Assembly (NCBI RefSeq): GCF_020889785.1
Contig: NZ_JACMYK010000004.1
Location: 1-64,000 of the forward strand
Direction: 5' to 3'
DNA from: Bradyrhizobium acaciae
GTDB lineage: Bacteria; Pseudomonadota; Alphaproteobacteria; Rhizobiales; Xanthobacteraceae
Length of the DNA stretch: 64,000 nucleotides
Positions 9,561 through 19,142 of this stretch are shown in pieces. Positions within the stretch are counted from its first letter, which is position 1; each line of letters begins with the position of its first letter. The notes beneath the pieces were generated by a model. The model saw only the letters and a list, made by a program, of their open reading frames with translations, did not search any database and was not told the origin of the DNA. Made by a program: the position numbers and the translations under genes.

Positions 9561-9960
9561 GGCCACGCCGCAGGCTCGGTGGTGTCGCCGCTGATGGCGA
9601 ATCTCTTTCTCCACAATGCGTTCGACATGTGGAAGTGAAGAAATCATCCGATCATTCCGTTCGAGCGTTATGCCGATGATATTCTCTGCCTTTGCGACAG
9701 TGAGCGGCAGGCACAAGAACTGAAGGAGGCGCTTGCGAAGCGCTTTGCCGAATGCGGACTGGACCTTCATCCGGACAAGACGAAGATAGTCTATTGTAAG
9801 GATGACGACTGGCGAAGTGATTATTTTGAACAGAAATTCGACCTTTTAGTCTACACGTTCCGCGCCCGTCGGTCGAAGAACCGTTGGGGGAAACTGCCTT
9901 CGCTTGCCATTCAAGCGTTCGGCCGCGTGACCTATCGGATCTGCCACGCGACCTGCGAAG
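9561..9960 (+). pseudogene. Group II intron reverse transcriptase/maturase fragment
   Basis: 9561-9638 encodes GSVVSPLMANLFLHNAFDMW and then stops. A different frame continues from 9661 with RYADDILCLCDSE, containing the reverse-transcriptase active-site YADD. HPDKTKIVYCKDDD and RRSKNRWGK follow. These are RT domains 5-7 and the start of the maturase of a group II intron protein. The N-terminal half, the maturase domain and the intron RNA ends are not found, and there is a frameshift. It is a dead remnant. Confidence 0.8.
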
Positions 9961-9996
9961 AGTCTCGGGGATTCAGCTTCCGCCAGCGCGATCCTG

Positions 9997-10617
9997 TCAA
10001 GATCCGGCTTCGGGAGGACTACCGTGATTATCGGTCCCGCTCCATCGAGCGACCCGGTTCGGCCGATGGATGCGGTCCGTCAGATAGAACAGGCCAAGGA
10101 GCGTGTTCGACAGCAGGTTCGCCAGGGCGAACACGTACACGCACCAGAAAATCCGGAAGATGGTCGGCCGGCCCTTCGGAGCGACTTCGGACAGCCAATA
10201 TTTGTCGGTGACGAGATAGATGTAGCCGGCCACGTAGAGCACCAGCGTCAGGAACGCCATGTAGCCGAACAAGAACGACAGAAAGCGGCGACGACTGAGG
10301 TTCTCGAAGTAGGTTTCCGTGTTGACGGTGTGCTCGAGTCGAACGGGCGGTTCGCCAGGCATGGGATCGTCCATCTCCTGCTTGCCGAAGGTAGCCACCG
10401 CGGCGAGCGCTGCGATGAAAAAGCCCGTCAGGACCCCCAAGAAGTTGCTCAGCTTGCCGATGATGTCGAGCGTGCCCAGAGCGTCCTTCACGAATTCGGA
10501 CGAGATGACAGGCAGCGCGAAGATCGTCGCCAGAACAATCGGCAAGCCGAAGTCGAACTTCCATTTCTCGGGGTGAGCTATCCTCAGATACTGCAATGGG
10601 ACCAAGATCCGCCACAT
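9997..10617 (-). CDS. Hypothetical four-helix membrane protein
   Basis: 206 residues with four hydrophobic segments at roughly residues 25-42, 48-76, 112-136 and 150-176, and a polar loop between helices 2 and 3. Not recognised. It lies 85 bases downstream of another minus-strand gene (start 11564) of about 285 residues, and the two look like one operon. A small multi-helix membrane protein paired with a soluble protein in an accessory region is a common layout for phage-defence pairs, but no defence family could be assigned. Confidence 0.6.
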   Translation of the reverse strand: MWRILVPLQYLRIAHPEKWKFDFGLPIVLATIFALPVISSEFVKDALGTLDIIGKLSNFLGVLTGFFIAALAAVATFGKQEMDDPMPGEPPVRLEHTVNTETYFENLSRRRFLSFLFGYMAFLTLVLYVAGYIYLVTDKYWLSEVAPKGRPTIFRIFWCVYVFALANLLSNTLLGLFYLTDRIHRPNRVARWSGTDNHGSPPEAGS

Positions 10618-10702
10618 GATTTCTATCCAACGAAGTCTTTGATCTTCAAGATGAGCTAGTCGCTCATGGTGTCGGAGATGTCCGGCAAAGCCTGGCGCAA
10701 TG

Positions 10703-11564
10703 TTACCTCGGCGGACTTAACGAACAGAGCCTCTCCGGCGTCCGCCCTGGCGGTATCTGGCCGTATGGGCTAGCTTGTGGCTCCTTCCATCGAACGCGCA
10801 TCGCTTCATAGTCGTTCTTGCGCGCGTACTCCTTCGCTTTCTCCACGAACTTCAGTGCTTCTCCTTGTGGCAGCCCCTTTCCGATCGATAGGCTGAGGTC
10901 GCGCCGCACGGACCTGATGAATTTGGATTCGTCGAATCCCAGGTTCTTTTCCTGGTAATTGATCAGCTCGACGTGCAGCAGGCGGCCTTGTTTTGATCGA
11001 GTCCTTCAAGCGGTCGGAGGCGTGTCCGCTCAGCTCCACCATGGGGCGCGTCTTCAAGGGTTCTTTGGAGCCTTCGCGGTTGAAGGTGATCCCTTGATCG
11101 TCGGAGATGATCTTGAACTCCGCTCGCAAAAATCCTTGAATTAAGGAACGTCCGAACCCGGAGACGTCCTCGTAAACCATACGATACAAATGCCCGCCCT
11201 TTTGTGTGGGCTTCAACGAGATCACGGCATGAACCGAAAGGCCGCCGGCCTCATCGTCGGCGCGCTTCGGGATCCTGACCTTTCCCGTCCTGAAATTCGT
11301 GAAGCCTGGATCGGCCTTGTCCCGATCGCCCAGGCAAAACAACAGCGCGATGGCCGGCGAGCCATTCGTGAGCTTGATCTCCCTCAGTGCGGAAAGTCTG
11401 ATGACGCGTCGCTCGTTGTCGATCACCTGAAAGCAAAGATCGTTGGCCTGCCTCTTCTTCAGGTACGGAATGAACTCAGCCAAAGGTAGTGACGGCGCAT
11501 CGGACGGATGAGGTGCCATCGCAAGATCGAAAAACAGGATAAATCGCTGATTACCGCGTAACAT
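10703..11564 (-). pseudogene. Hypothetical soluble protein, single-base frameshift
   Basis: Reading starts at 11564 behind a purine-rich GGGGG site (MLRGNQRFILFFDL). The frame is coherent to LKDSIK, then breaks at a run of four A on the coding strand (10991-10994 on the plus strand). Removing one A rejoins it to RLLHVELINYQEKNLGFDES and on to the stop at 10703, giving about 285 residues. The fold and function are not recognised. The lesion could be real or an assembly error, because the downstream reading is otherwise well preserved. Likely partner of the membrane protein that follows. Confidence 0.55.
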
Positions 11565-12091
11565 CGTGCCCCCAACATAAATCCGCGGAACATGGCACAC
11601 TGATCCGCATAATCAACACCAATGGCTGAATCTACCCGGAGTTGATCACCTTTTGGACGGCGAAGGCAAAAACGTTCGCCGATTCGGTACGTGGCGGACG
11701 AAGTCCCCGCTCCACCATGGCCGTCAGGCTGGCGAGCAGCGGAGGGAAGGTGACGGGCCAAAGCGAGCCGGCAGTGCTGCCGCGCGTCGGCTTGCTCGAG
11801 CGTGCTGCTGCGTCCAGGGCGGGAGCCTTGACGCGCGTTGCCTCTTCCGACGCCGGGCGTTCGGATCGCTATTGCGAGACATCTTACCTCGCTACCGCCT
11901 GTGAACTTGTCGATCGCGCGCTCGAAGGTCCTGCAGGACCGAGCCGTTTCTGTGGACCGCTTTTTAGCTTTTTGTGGTCAGCTCATACGCGCATAAGCCC
12001 CGGCGGAAAACCGGCCGCACGGTCCGAGACGAACATCGCGGGGGAGGCGTCGCGCTTCGCGCGCATATCATGTGGAATGCTCCGGAGCGCG
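11565..12091. other. Intergenic, no gene seen
   Basis: About 500 bases holding only overlapping ORFs with arginine-rich, unlikely translations. No site or repeat was recognised. It should contain the promoter for the minus-strand gene pair starting at 11564. Confidence 0.4.
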
Positions 12092-12895
12092 TCAGTCCGT
12101 AGCATCCGACGATGCGTCTCTGTCCAAGTGTTGGTCACGGAAACCGTAAAGGGCGGCAGGGGTCTCGCAAAGGATCCGTCGCCTCGCGTCCACGTCCGGG
12201 ATGAGCTCCTCGAGCCACTCCAAGGTCTGCGCGTAGGATGGCGCATAGGCATGCGCAGCTGTCACGTGTGGCCATTCCGACCCCCAAAGCAGCTGTTTAG
12301 GTCCAAGCCCATCAATTAGCCGTCGCGCCGCGGTCATTGCCCAAGCATCCGGGACGCGTCCGACTCCCGAAAGCTTCACCCATACATCGGCGCCGTCGGC
12401 GAGTGTCAGAAGCCGATCCATGCGCGGGTCCCAGATGGGATCGCGGTCGCTGTCCGCGAGCCCAAAATCCCGGAATACCACTCGATGGCCATCGGCCAAT
12501 AGGCGTTCGACCAGCTTCTCCCGTCCTTCCACTCCGCGGGACACTTCCAGGTGAAAGCCCAGTTGAAGAGCGGCTTCGAGCGTTTCGGTCAGCGGATCGG
12601 GACAGTCGAGGGTCAACGCCAAACCGGCGGCGCCTGACCGGCCCCACTCCTCCAGCACCTCACTGGCCAATGGTTGCAGGAGAGATGGAATGAGCCGCAC
12701 AGGCATTCGAGCCTGACTTGCCTCTGCGAAGAGCTCTGCCGGGTCGACGTGGAGTAGGGCGGCTTGGCACAGGACCAAGCCGGTGATCGCGCACTCGCGC
12801 GCGGAGCTTTCCAGCCGCTCCAAGGAGCCGTCGATCGACGGCGCCGCCTGCCGCGCTTGCTGGCGGAAGGCGTGGACTTCGCAATCGATCCTCAT
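12092..12895 (-). CDS. Amidohydrolase family 2 (PF04909-type) protein
   Basis: 267 residues from the ATG at 12895 (MRIDCEVHAF), preferred over an upstream start that adds 28 atypical residues. The C-terminal signature of the family is clear: VWVKLSGVGR, LLWGSEWPHV and ILCETPAALYGF. Relatives include 2-pyrone-4,6-dicarboxylate lactonase and related TIM-barrel hydrolases. The N-terminal metal motif reads DCEVH instead of the commoner DxHxH. No operon partner is adjacent. The substrate is unknown. Confidence 0.8.
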   Translation of the reverse strand: MRIDCEVHAFRQQARQAAPSIDGSLERLESSARECAITGLVLCQAALLHVDPAELFAEASQARMPVRLIPSLLQPLASEVLEEWGRSGAAGLALTLDCPDPLTETLEAALQLGFHLEVSRGVEGREKLVERLLADGHRVVFRDFGLADSDRDPIWDPRMDRLLTLADGADVWVKLSGVGRVPDAWAMTAARRLIDGLGPKQLLWGSEWPHVTAAHAYAPSYAQTLEWLEELIPDVDARRRILCETPAALYGFRDQHLDRDASSDATD

Positions 12896-13359
12896 GGCGA
12901 GCTCTCGCTGCAAATCGCGACCGACAGAATGTCCGCCGGTCGGTCGTTCGAAATTATAACGCAGGTCACCGCCCACCACGAACGAGCGCCCTCTTCAGGA
13001 GCCCGCGGGCTAAGCCGCACGTCGAGCCCATGGCACTTCGCCGACACGCCGTGGCTAGGCGCCGATGATCTCTACCCCGCGCTTGTTAGCGCGAACCAGA
13101 AACAGCGACAATGCCGCGGAGAAAGCGAAGCGAAATTCTTTGTCCGTTTCGGACGAATATGGCGCGCGAGTCTTATGCCAGCCGCGCATTTTCGGAGGGA
13201 TTCGAGAAGCGCGACGCCGCCCGGATTCTTGCCCGGTTGGCGAAAGTCCGACCGACCGACGTTGGAGCGACACGCTTGGCAAGCCACGGTTCGAGCTGAT
13301 TGAGGCGATTTCGCGCCGCCACCTTCGCCCGTCACGAAAGCGTCTTCCACGCGAATGCG
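12896..13359. other. Intergenic, no gene seen
   Basis: 464 bases between two minus-strand genes. It contains only arginine-rich ORFs on both strands without family features. Nothing regulatory was recognised. Confidence 0.4.
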
Positions 13360-13641
13360 CTAACTTTTCCCGCGACTTGATCGGGTCGGTCTCCGACCTT
13401 TAGGCAAGCGCTTGGGAGGCGGTGCGCCTTCGGAAGGCTCCGCCAGCAACTCGGACACGTGGACTCCGAGCGTCAGGGCAATTCGTTCAAGAAGGTCGAT
13501 TGTCGGGTTCTTCTTTTGGTTCTCGATACCGTTCATATAAGAACGATCGATGCCGGCGTCGTAGGCCAATTGCTCTTGCGGAATACCGCGCTCTCCGCGG
13601 ATCCGGAGCACGTTCCAGGCCACAAGCGCACGAGCTTTCAT
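13360..13641 (-). CDS. XRE-family transcriptional regulator, copy 1
   Basis: About 93 residues from the ATG at 13641 (a start 7 codons upstream is possible). The lambda-repressor-like helix-turn-helix is clear: GIPQEQLAYDAGIDRSYMNG and NPTIDLLERIALTLGV, followed by a basic Pro/Arg-rich tail. It is a close paralogue of the gene at 14876-15157, with similarity extending about 40 bases upstream of both starts. It faces away from the QseM-like gene at 14189. Confidence 0.85.
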   Translation of the reverse strand: MKARALVAWNVLRIRGERGIPQEQLAYDAGIDRSYMNGIENQKKNPTIDLLERIALTLGVHVSELLAEPSEGAPPPKRLPKGRRPTRSSRGKS

Positions 13642-14188
13642 GCGCTCAAGCAGCCATTTCACGGCGTATCAAAACACTGGCTATAAACCACGTATTACAG
13701 TAAGTTCGCGCAATGCGGATAAGTTGTCGCTGCGTGCGACGTCTTGACGTGAAAGCTGCCGGCGATGGTCAAACAAAGTCCTCGCCTCATCTTGCACCTC
13801 GGCGCAGGTCAGCGGTCAGGGGGCGCTCGCGAAGCGTTGGCGAGCGCACTTGGCGATCGCTGAAGTTCGCGCACGGAACCGACGCTCTTGCCACCTGGGT
13901 GGAGCGGCCGTCGAGGGCAAGGAGGCAGGTATTCGCACGCGACGTCCGCGAGCAAGTAGCGACGGACCAACGATGGACGGCAACCGGCATGTGGGAGGTG
14001 CCATATGGGCCCGAACCACGTCGGACCGGGCGAAAGAGGCGGATGAGGCGGCGCGTGTCCGGGTTTCCGGCTGCAGGCTATCGCGAATATTCTTGTAGAC
14101 GCGACAATCGGTTCCCTGCGAACTGGCCATGAGGAAAGCTATGATCGCGTGGATGAAGGCTTTCGCATTTCGTAGGATTTCATAACCA
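13642..14188. other. Divergent spacer between XRE copy 1 and the DUF2285 gene
   Basis: 547 bases between divergent genes. The first ~50 bases resemble the region upstream of XRE copy 2. No gene was recognised. Promoters for both neighbours are expected here. Confidence 0.4.
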
Positions 14189-14467
14189 GTGTCGTCCGAA
14201 CCAAAGATCGCAGATTTGGCGCCCAGCGCGCCCGAACTCACTCATTATGACGAGCAACACGCCGTCACCTATATACGTCTTCTCGACGCCGAGGCCGACA
14301 ATGCCGATTGGCGCGAAGTCGCGCGCATCGTGCTTTCTATCGATCCAGCCTTGGAGCACGATCGCGCGCGCCGAGCTTTCGACAGCCATCTGGCTCGCGC
14401 CAAATGGCTGACACGCCACGGTTACCGTCATCTTCTGCGTCGCGGTGCGCCGAAGAGCGAACAATGA
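14189..14467 (+). CDS. Small DUF2285-type protein, QseM-like
   Basis: 92 residues, GTG start. The segment LTHYDEQHAVTYIRLLDAEADNADWREVARIV and RARRAFDSHLARAKWLTRHGYRHLL match stand-alone DUF2285 proteins of rhizobia. In Mesorhizobium symbiosis ICEs one such protein, QseM, is an antiactivator that blocks the quorum-sensing activator TraR and the excision activator FseA. The family is known; the role here is inferred. An FseA-like gene lies 41 kb away in this window, and XRE genes flank this one on both sides. Confidence 0.65.
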   Translation: MSSEPKIADLAPSAPELTHYDEQHAVTYIRLLDAEADNADWREVARIVLSIDPALEHDRARRAFDSHLARAKWLTRHGYRHLLRRGAPKSEQ

Positions 14468-14875
14468 TCGCATGGTAATGGGCGGGCCTCTCGGGCAAAG
14501 GCAGGCCAGGGCGTTCCATGGTCAGTCGGCGTATCGCCGAGATACGCCAGCCCTGGATGGACCATCGGACTAATCGGGGGGGCAAGATGCTATTTCGTCG
14601 ATCGGCCATCGGGACGTCGGCCAGCTTGCTCGAACGCGATTTGGAGCCAGCCAAGCCAGCATCGATCGGGTCGGCGCCCGAACAGCGCACCCGAGCCGGG
14701 GCTGCCGCTCCCGCGACACCGCGCAACTCGCGAGCGTTAGCGCAGGAGAATGCGTCAGGTCGCGGCAGGATCGGCCCGTGCTCGGGCACGAGCCGAAACT
14801 TCCGAGACTGTCGCTACCGTGCCGGCTTGACGCCCAAGGCCGAAGTTGGCGAAGAATCCGCCGTTGCTAGGCTTG
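14468..14875. other. Intergenic, no gene seen
   Basis: 408 bases between convergent genes. No recognisable gene or site was found; the long arginine-rich ORF across it is not credible as a protein. Confidence 0.4.
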
Positions 14876-15157
14876 CTACTTCCTCCTGCGGGCAGGGCGG
14901 GCCGGCTTTCGACCCTTGCGCAAGGTCCTCGGCGCTGTGGCGCCTCTGGCGGGCTGAACGAAAAATTCGGACAAATGAACATCCAATGTTTCGGCGAGAC
15001 GGTCGAGGAGGTCGATCGTCGGGTTCGCCGATTGTCGCTCGAGACCGCTCATGTAGGAGCGGTCGATCCCCGCGTCGTAAGCCAATTGCTCTTGCGGAAT
15101 ACCACGATCGACGCGGATCCGGCGGACATTCCAGGCCACGAGCGCACGAGCTTTCAT
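14876..15157 (-). CDS. XRE-family transcriptional regulator, copy 2
   Basis: 93 residues, helix-turn-helix GIPQEQLAYDAGIDRSYMSG, then NPTIDLLDRLAETLDV and a very basic tail. About three quarters of the first 70 residues match copy 1 at 13360-13641. The duplication includes upstream DNA, so the two may bind the same operator. XRE proteins of this size usually act as repressors of adjacent genes. Confidence 0.87.
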   Translation of the reverse strand: MKARALVAWNVRRIRVDRGIPQEQLAYDAGIDRSYMSGLERQSANPTIDLLDRLAETLDVHLSEFFVQPARGATAPRTLRKGRKPARPARRRK

Positions 15158-15558
15158 GCGCCAAAGCAGCCATTCGGACGCCCATCAAACCACGGGCTAT
15201 GACCGAACTATTGGGTGCGGAATGCGATCGACGACGGAGTTGCGTGACGAACCGTCACGGTTCGGACCCATCTGAGAGATCGGGCCAAGCCCGCCCGTTG
15301 GCGATCTGCGAGCAGCGGCGGGCCATGTCGTGGCGGCTTCTCGACGCGCGGGTCCACGGCGACCGATTTGACAACCGCTTCTCGGATCGTACCGTGTTAC
15401 CGACCGATCTCGAGGTCTTGCACGCGGCGCATTCGACAGCCGATAGGCGGGCGTGAAATGAGCCGACTGCCGGCCCAACGTTCGCTTCTGCCGCAGTCCG
15501 AATAATGGTGGTGCCTTGACGGACAGCGCCAGAACGACGGAGCGTCCTCCAAACGGCA
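15158..15558. other. Intergenic, no gene seen
   Basis: 400 bases. The first ~45 resemble the upstream region of XRE copy 1. Nothing else was recognised. Confidence 0.4.
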
Positions 15559-16470
15559 TCATGAGCTGGCATCTGCGATCGCGGCCTTTTTGCAGAGCCG
15601 GGCGACCCATCGGCAAAACGCCCGAGCGATTTCGGGATTGTCGCTGCGGTCGACCGCGTAGGCGCGGTATTGCATGCCGCTTGGGGTGCGCGATCCCGGG
15701 ATCACGTGCAACGCGCCCCCGCGCACGAGATCGCTGACGATGATTTCAGGTACGACCAGAAGGCATTTTCCCGTCATGACGGCAGGCAGAGCAAGGTAGT
15801 TATGGTCGTACCGCGCTCCCGATTTCACGTCGTTCGCGGTCAGGTTCATCGCTCGAAGCCATGTCGGCAGTATGTCGGGCCGGGAAGTAATGTTTAGAAT
15901 CGGCAGCGAACGAACGATCGAGAGGGTTTTTTCCGCGACGTGGTGCGGCGAGCCGACGCACACGAGCGTCTCGTTGTAGATCTCCCAATCGTCGGCGGGC
16001 TCGATCACCGATAGATCGCGCGTGATCAGAATATCGAAATTGTCCGACGACGTCGGCAGCGACAGCGAACTGACCACGTCCACGATGACGCCATCCATCT
16101 CGGCGGAAAACGCCTGCAGGTTCGGAATCAGAAAAGAGTACGCGAAAGTCGAAAGCGACGTGCGGACCACGATCCGGTTCGCCTCCGATCGAGTTCGGCG
16201 CCGCATTCTCTTCGTGGTGAAACAGACCGTATCAAGCGGCTCGGCCACGGTGTTCACGAAAAGTCGTCCGAACTCCGTCAGCTTGCTGCCTCGACCTCGT
16301 CGTTCCACGAGATCCGTACCAAGATAATCCTGTAACACGGCCAGATAGCGGCTGACGGAACTCTGCGTCGTTCCCAACGCGCTGGCCGCGCGCGTTACGC
16401 TTCCTTCTCTCGCGATGGTCACGAACACTCGAATCGCGTTCAGGGGTACTTCATCCTGATCGATGGCCAC
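15559..16470 (-). CDS. LysR-family regulator next to phosphonopyruvate hydrolase
   Basis: 303 residues. N-terminal winged helix-turn-helix (LNAIRVFVTIAREGSVTRAASALGTTQSSVSRYLAVLQ, residues ~10-45), then a substrate-binding-like effector domain. It lies just downstream of the phosphonopyruvate hydrolase gene on the same strand. In Variovorax the phosphonopyruvate hydrolase gene is also accompanied by a LysR regulator, so phosphonoalanine or a related phosphonate is a plausible inducer (inference). A palindromic site 57 bases upstream of its start recurs ahead of the transporter genes and is the best candidate operator. Confidence 0.88.
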   Translation of the reverse strand: MAIDQDEVPLNAIRVFVTIAREGSVTRAASALGTTQSSVSRYLAVLQDYLGTDLVERRGRGSKLTEFGRLFVNTVAEPLDTVCFTTKRMRRRTRSEANRIVVRTSLSTFAYSFLIPNLQAFSAEMDGVIVDVVSSLSLPTSSDNFDILITRDLSVIEPADDWEIYNETLVCVGSPHHVAEKTLSIVRSLPILNITSRPDILPTWLRAMNLTANDVKSGARYDHNYLALPAVMTGKCLLVVPEIIVSDLVRGGALHVIPGSRTPSGMQYRAYAVDRSDNPEIARAFCRWVARLCKKAAIADASS

Positions 16471-16526
16471 CTTCTGCTCCGATAGCTGAATGTAAGATTG
16501 CCACGGATGGCCATTTACAAGACCCC

Positions 16527-16541
16527 ATCACATTATTCGAT
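16527..16541. promoter_or_regulatory. Candidate LysR operator, copy 1 (diverged)
   Basis: ATCACATTATTCGAT, matching the palindrome at 27258-27272 at 13 of 15 positions. It sits upstream of the LysR start in the 366-base spacer behind phosphonopyruvate hydrolase, consistent with autoregulation. The rest of the spacer (16471-16836) shows nothing recognisable. Confidence 0.5.
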
Positions 16542-16836
16542 GAGTGCGGCCGAAGTTCTGCTTATCAACGCCATTCCGCGCACAAAAGCGGCTTCTTCGT
16601 ACGATTCGTGCGGTTCGTCTCGCTCGTACGATCGCGGACGTGCCTCAGCGGACGGCATCTCTCGAGCGTTCCCAAGGAGCGCTTCCGCCATGACGCTGTT
16701 CGCCTTCGAGCACGCAACTCGTTCAGAGCGCCCAAGCTGCTCGCCAGACATTGCGACATGCAGCCCGAACGAAGCCCGCGCGCTGTCGGCAATTATTTCA
16801 AGATGCTTGCAGTTGCCGCGTGGATCAATCCGATGT

Positions 16837-17709
16837 TCACCGAAGGAAGCGTGTTTCGGCCGCCTTGATCTCTTCCATGCGCTGTAATCTGAAAATCTCC
16901 TCAACCGGTAAAATGTCCTTATGGACGTTTTGGGCGCCGCCGTCGGCCATCACCCGGCGGAAGGCCTCCTGCATGCCGATTGCCGCGGCGCGGATCCCGC
17001 AGTTGCCGTAAATCATCATCCGGACGTTGCCCAGCGCCTTGGCTCGACTGGCGTCAAGGTCGGGATAGGCATTCGGCACGATGACCAGCGGCGCCGATCC
17101 GGTCCAAGCGCGCGAAAAGCTTTCGATCTCGGAAGGATCGTTCTTCTTCGAATGGACCAGAATCATGTCTGCGCCCGCTTCGACATAGGCTCGCGCTCGA
17201 TCGAGAGCTTCCTGTTCGCCGCGACCTGCGATCAAGGCTTCGGTGCGGGCAATGACGAGAAAATCGGGCGTCGCTCTTGTCGCAATGGCGGCCTCGATCT
17301 TGCCTTGGAATTCCTCGACGCGCAGCAGTTCCTGACGACCACCGGCAACAAGGCTCGTCACCTTGGGAAAGGTCTTGTCCTCGATGACGACCGCGCTCGC
17401 GCCGGCCCGCTCGTATTCGCCGATGGCGTGGATCACGTTGATCGCGTTGCCATATCCGGTATCGATGTCGGCGACGATCGGCAGCCTCGTGCGTCCGGCG
17501 ATCGCCCGCAGCATGTCGAGATGTTGCGTCATCGAGAGCAGACTCATGTCCGCGAGCCCGTAAAGTGCCGCCAGCTCGAACCCGGAGGCCCATAGACCGT
17601 CGAAGCCCGCCTCTTCAGCGAGGATCGCCGAGAGCGGGCTGTGGGCAGCCATGATCTGGAGAAGTCCGTTCTCGGCCATGCGAACACGAAGGCTTTTGGC
17701 TGGTGGCAT
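16837..17709 (-). CDS. palA: Phosphonopyruvate hydrolase (PEP mutase/isocitrate lyase superfamily)
   Basis: 290 residues from the ATG at 17709, which follows AAGGA at good spacing. The enzyme splits phosphonopyruvate into pyruvate and phosphate in the cytoplasm. DIDTGYGN (residues 81-88) provides the metal site, and the gate loop reads EDKTFPKVTS (110-119). Thr118 replaces the Asn that PEP mutases carry (PKxNS). That substitution, and the run GGRQELLRVEEFQGKI, agree with Variovorax phosphonopyruvate hydrolase. A LysR gene follows. With the aminotransferase at 33778 it would complete phosphonoalanine breakdown. An oxaloacetate-type lyase is the main alternative. Confidence 0.85.
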   Translation of the reverse strand: MPPAKSLRVRMAENGLLQIMAAHSPLSAILAEEAGFDGLWASGFELAALYGLADMSLLSMTQHLDMLRAIAGRTRLPIVADIDTGYGNAINVIHAIGEYERAGASAVVIEDKTFPKVTSLVAGGRQELLRVEEFQGKIEAAIATRATPDFLVIARTEALIAGRGEQEALDRARAYVEAGADMILVHSKKNDPSEIESFSRAWTGSAPLVIVPNAYPDLDASRAKALGNVRMMIYGNCGIRAAAIGMQEAFRRVMADGGAQNVHKDILPVEEIFRLQRMEEIKAAETRFLR

Positions 17710-19142
17710 GATGAATCCTTCAGGAGAGTGCGCATGCGAGCGGTGCCGCGATCGCGACGAGCACGCCGTCGCGACGCGGTACAGGGCGGCCATGAAGCTC
17801 GTCCATGGCGCCGATTCGCCGGCGTGGATAGCTGTTAGCGAGGCCGCGGCGTTCGGCTAACGCGCGGGCGGACGGAACGAATTTCAATAAGAAGCAATGA
17901 CGCTGGACGATAGCCGCTTCGCTGTGCTCGACACGCAGGCGGCGAAACCGCCTCGTCGCGGCTATGCATTGACGAGCTGCGCGGCACGATCTCGGCTGCG
18001 CGATGCCGCCACTGTCTCCTGGATTACTCTGCGCGGCGAGGTGATTGTCGTCACAGCGGCCCCGGGCCTTGATGAACCGATGGCGAATGGTCCAGGTTTC
18101 CGCTTCCAGGATGCGGGTCGCTGTTCGAAAGCGACGGCGCGCTGACCATGTGCAGTCGGCGCCGTGTCCTGTTGACGGAACAGCTCCGATTTGCATGGTT
18201 TTTGAGGCGCGGAGGGGATCGAGCGATGTTGAGACGAAAGACAAAAGAGGGTCCAGACGTGAAAGCGAACGTTCGGTGATTTCTAGCCGCTCTTGAATCG
18301 GTCAACCAACCATGCAATCGGATTTTTTGATCTATCGATCGCAAGTCGCGCGGCCTGCCTCCAGCTCCGGCGTCTGCGCCCCGCTGTCCCGCCGCTGGTG
18401 CCACAGACGGCCGTCACCGTTCGCCGGCGAGCTCGCCTATGCGATGGAGGTCCGTCCGTCTGGATGCGCTCAAGGCTCCGGTTTGGCCAAACTTGTCGGC
18501 GTGTTTCGCTGGTGACCGATAGCATGAAGGTTGTCGGGGTACACGCTACGGGATTCTACGCACATCCGACCGATCATGCTCGGGTGTGACCATCCCATCC
18601 GTCCTGCGCGTTCCCGTTACGGATTCTTGTCGATGACCGTGACTTCGGATGTCCTACCGTTCGTCCAGCGCGGGGTCATTCGCTCCAACGCGCGCAAAAA
18701 TCCGCTTCTGATCGTGCGAGCTCAATCGCAATCGGCGCGTCGAAGCGGCGGTCGGCCAAAACGACGGAGGGACAAGCAGCCGATATTCATGACGGGGTTG
18801 CTCGATGCGACAAGGGCGTGAAACACGAAGCATGGCGGGAAAGGCGCCCGAGTGCATTGGTACTCCCGGCTCGCCGTCGCGCACCGCGACCGCCAATTCC
18901 GATTGGCAGGCGCCGGAAGATGTAAAGCGCAACGGAAGTCCGCTGCTTGAAAAGCCTAGGCGTTCGCTTGTCCTTAGCGCGTCGCTGTTCGCGTCTTCGG
19001 GGCTGCTCAGAGCTCGCATCGTATGTTTGCAATTTCACATCGAGTTATTCGATGATTGTCATTCAATCGTAGCGAAACGCGTCTTGAACCGGTCGCGAAC
19101 TCGCGAACACGTCAGGTTTCATGATGGTCTGGAAGCGAAGCT
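17710..19142. other. 1.4-kb region without a recognisable gene
   Basis: It lies between the divergent phosphonopyruvate hydrolase and ABC transporter genes. All ORFs are short or have improbable, arginine-rich translations, and no homologue was recognised. The last 110 bases are more AT-rich and contain the palindrome at 19039-19053. The length suggests a lost gene or inserted debris, but no remnant can be named. Confidence 0.5.
19039..19053. promoter_or_regulatory. Candidate LysR operator, copy 2
   Basis: ATCGAGTTATTCGAT, one mismatch from the perfect palindrome at 27258. The following ~25 bases (GTCATnCA then TCGTAGC) are also shared with the copy at 27258, so a promoter region appears duplicated. 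It lies 90 bases upstream of the ABC ATPase start. Confidence 0.6.

Noticed and set aside
10024..10659. Long plus-strand ORF of 211 codons
   Set aside because: It is antisense to the four-helix membrane protein, rich in Arg, Gln and Glu, and has no family features. The minus-strand reading has clear membrane helices.
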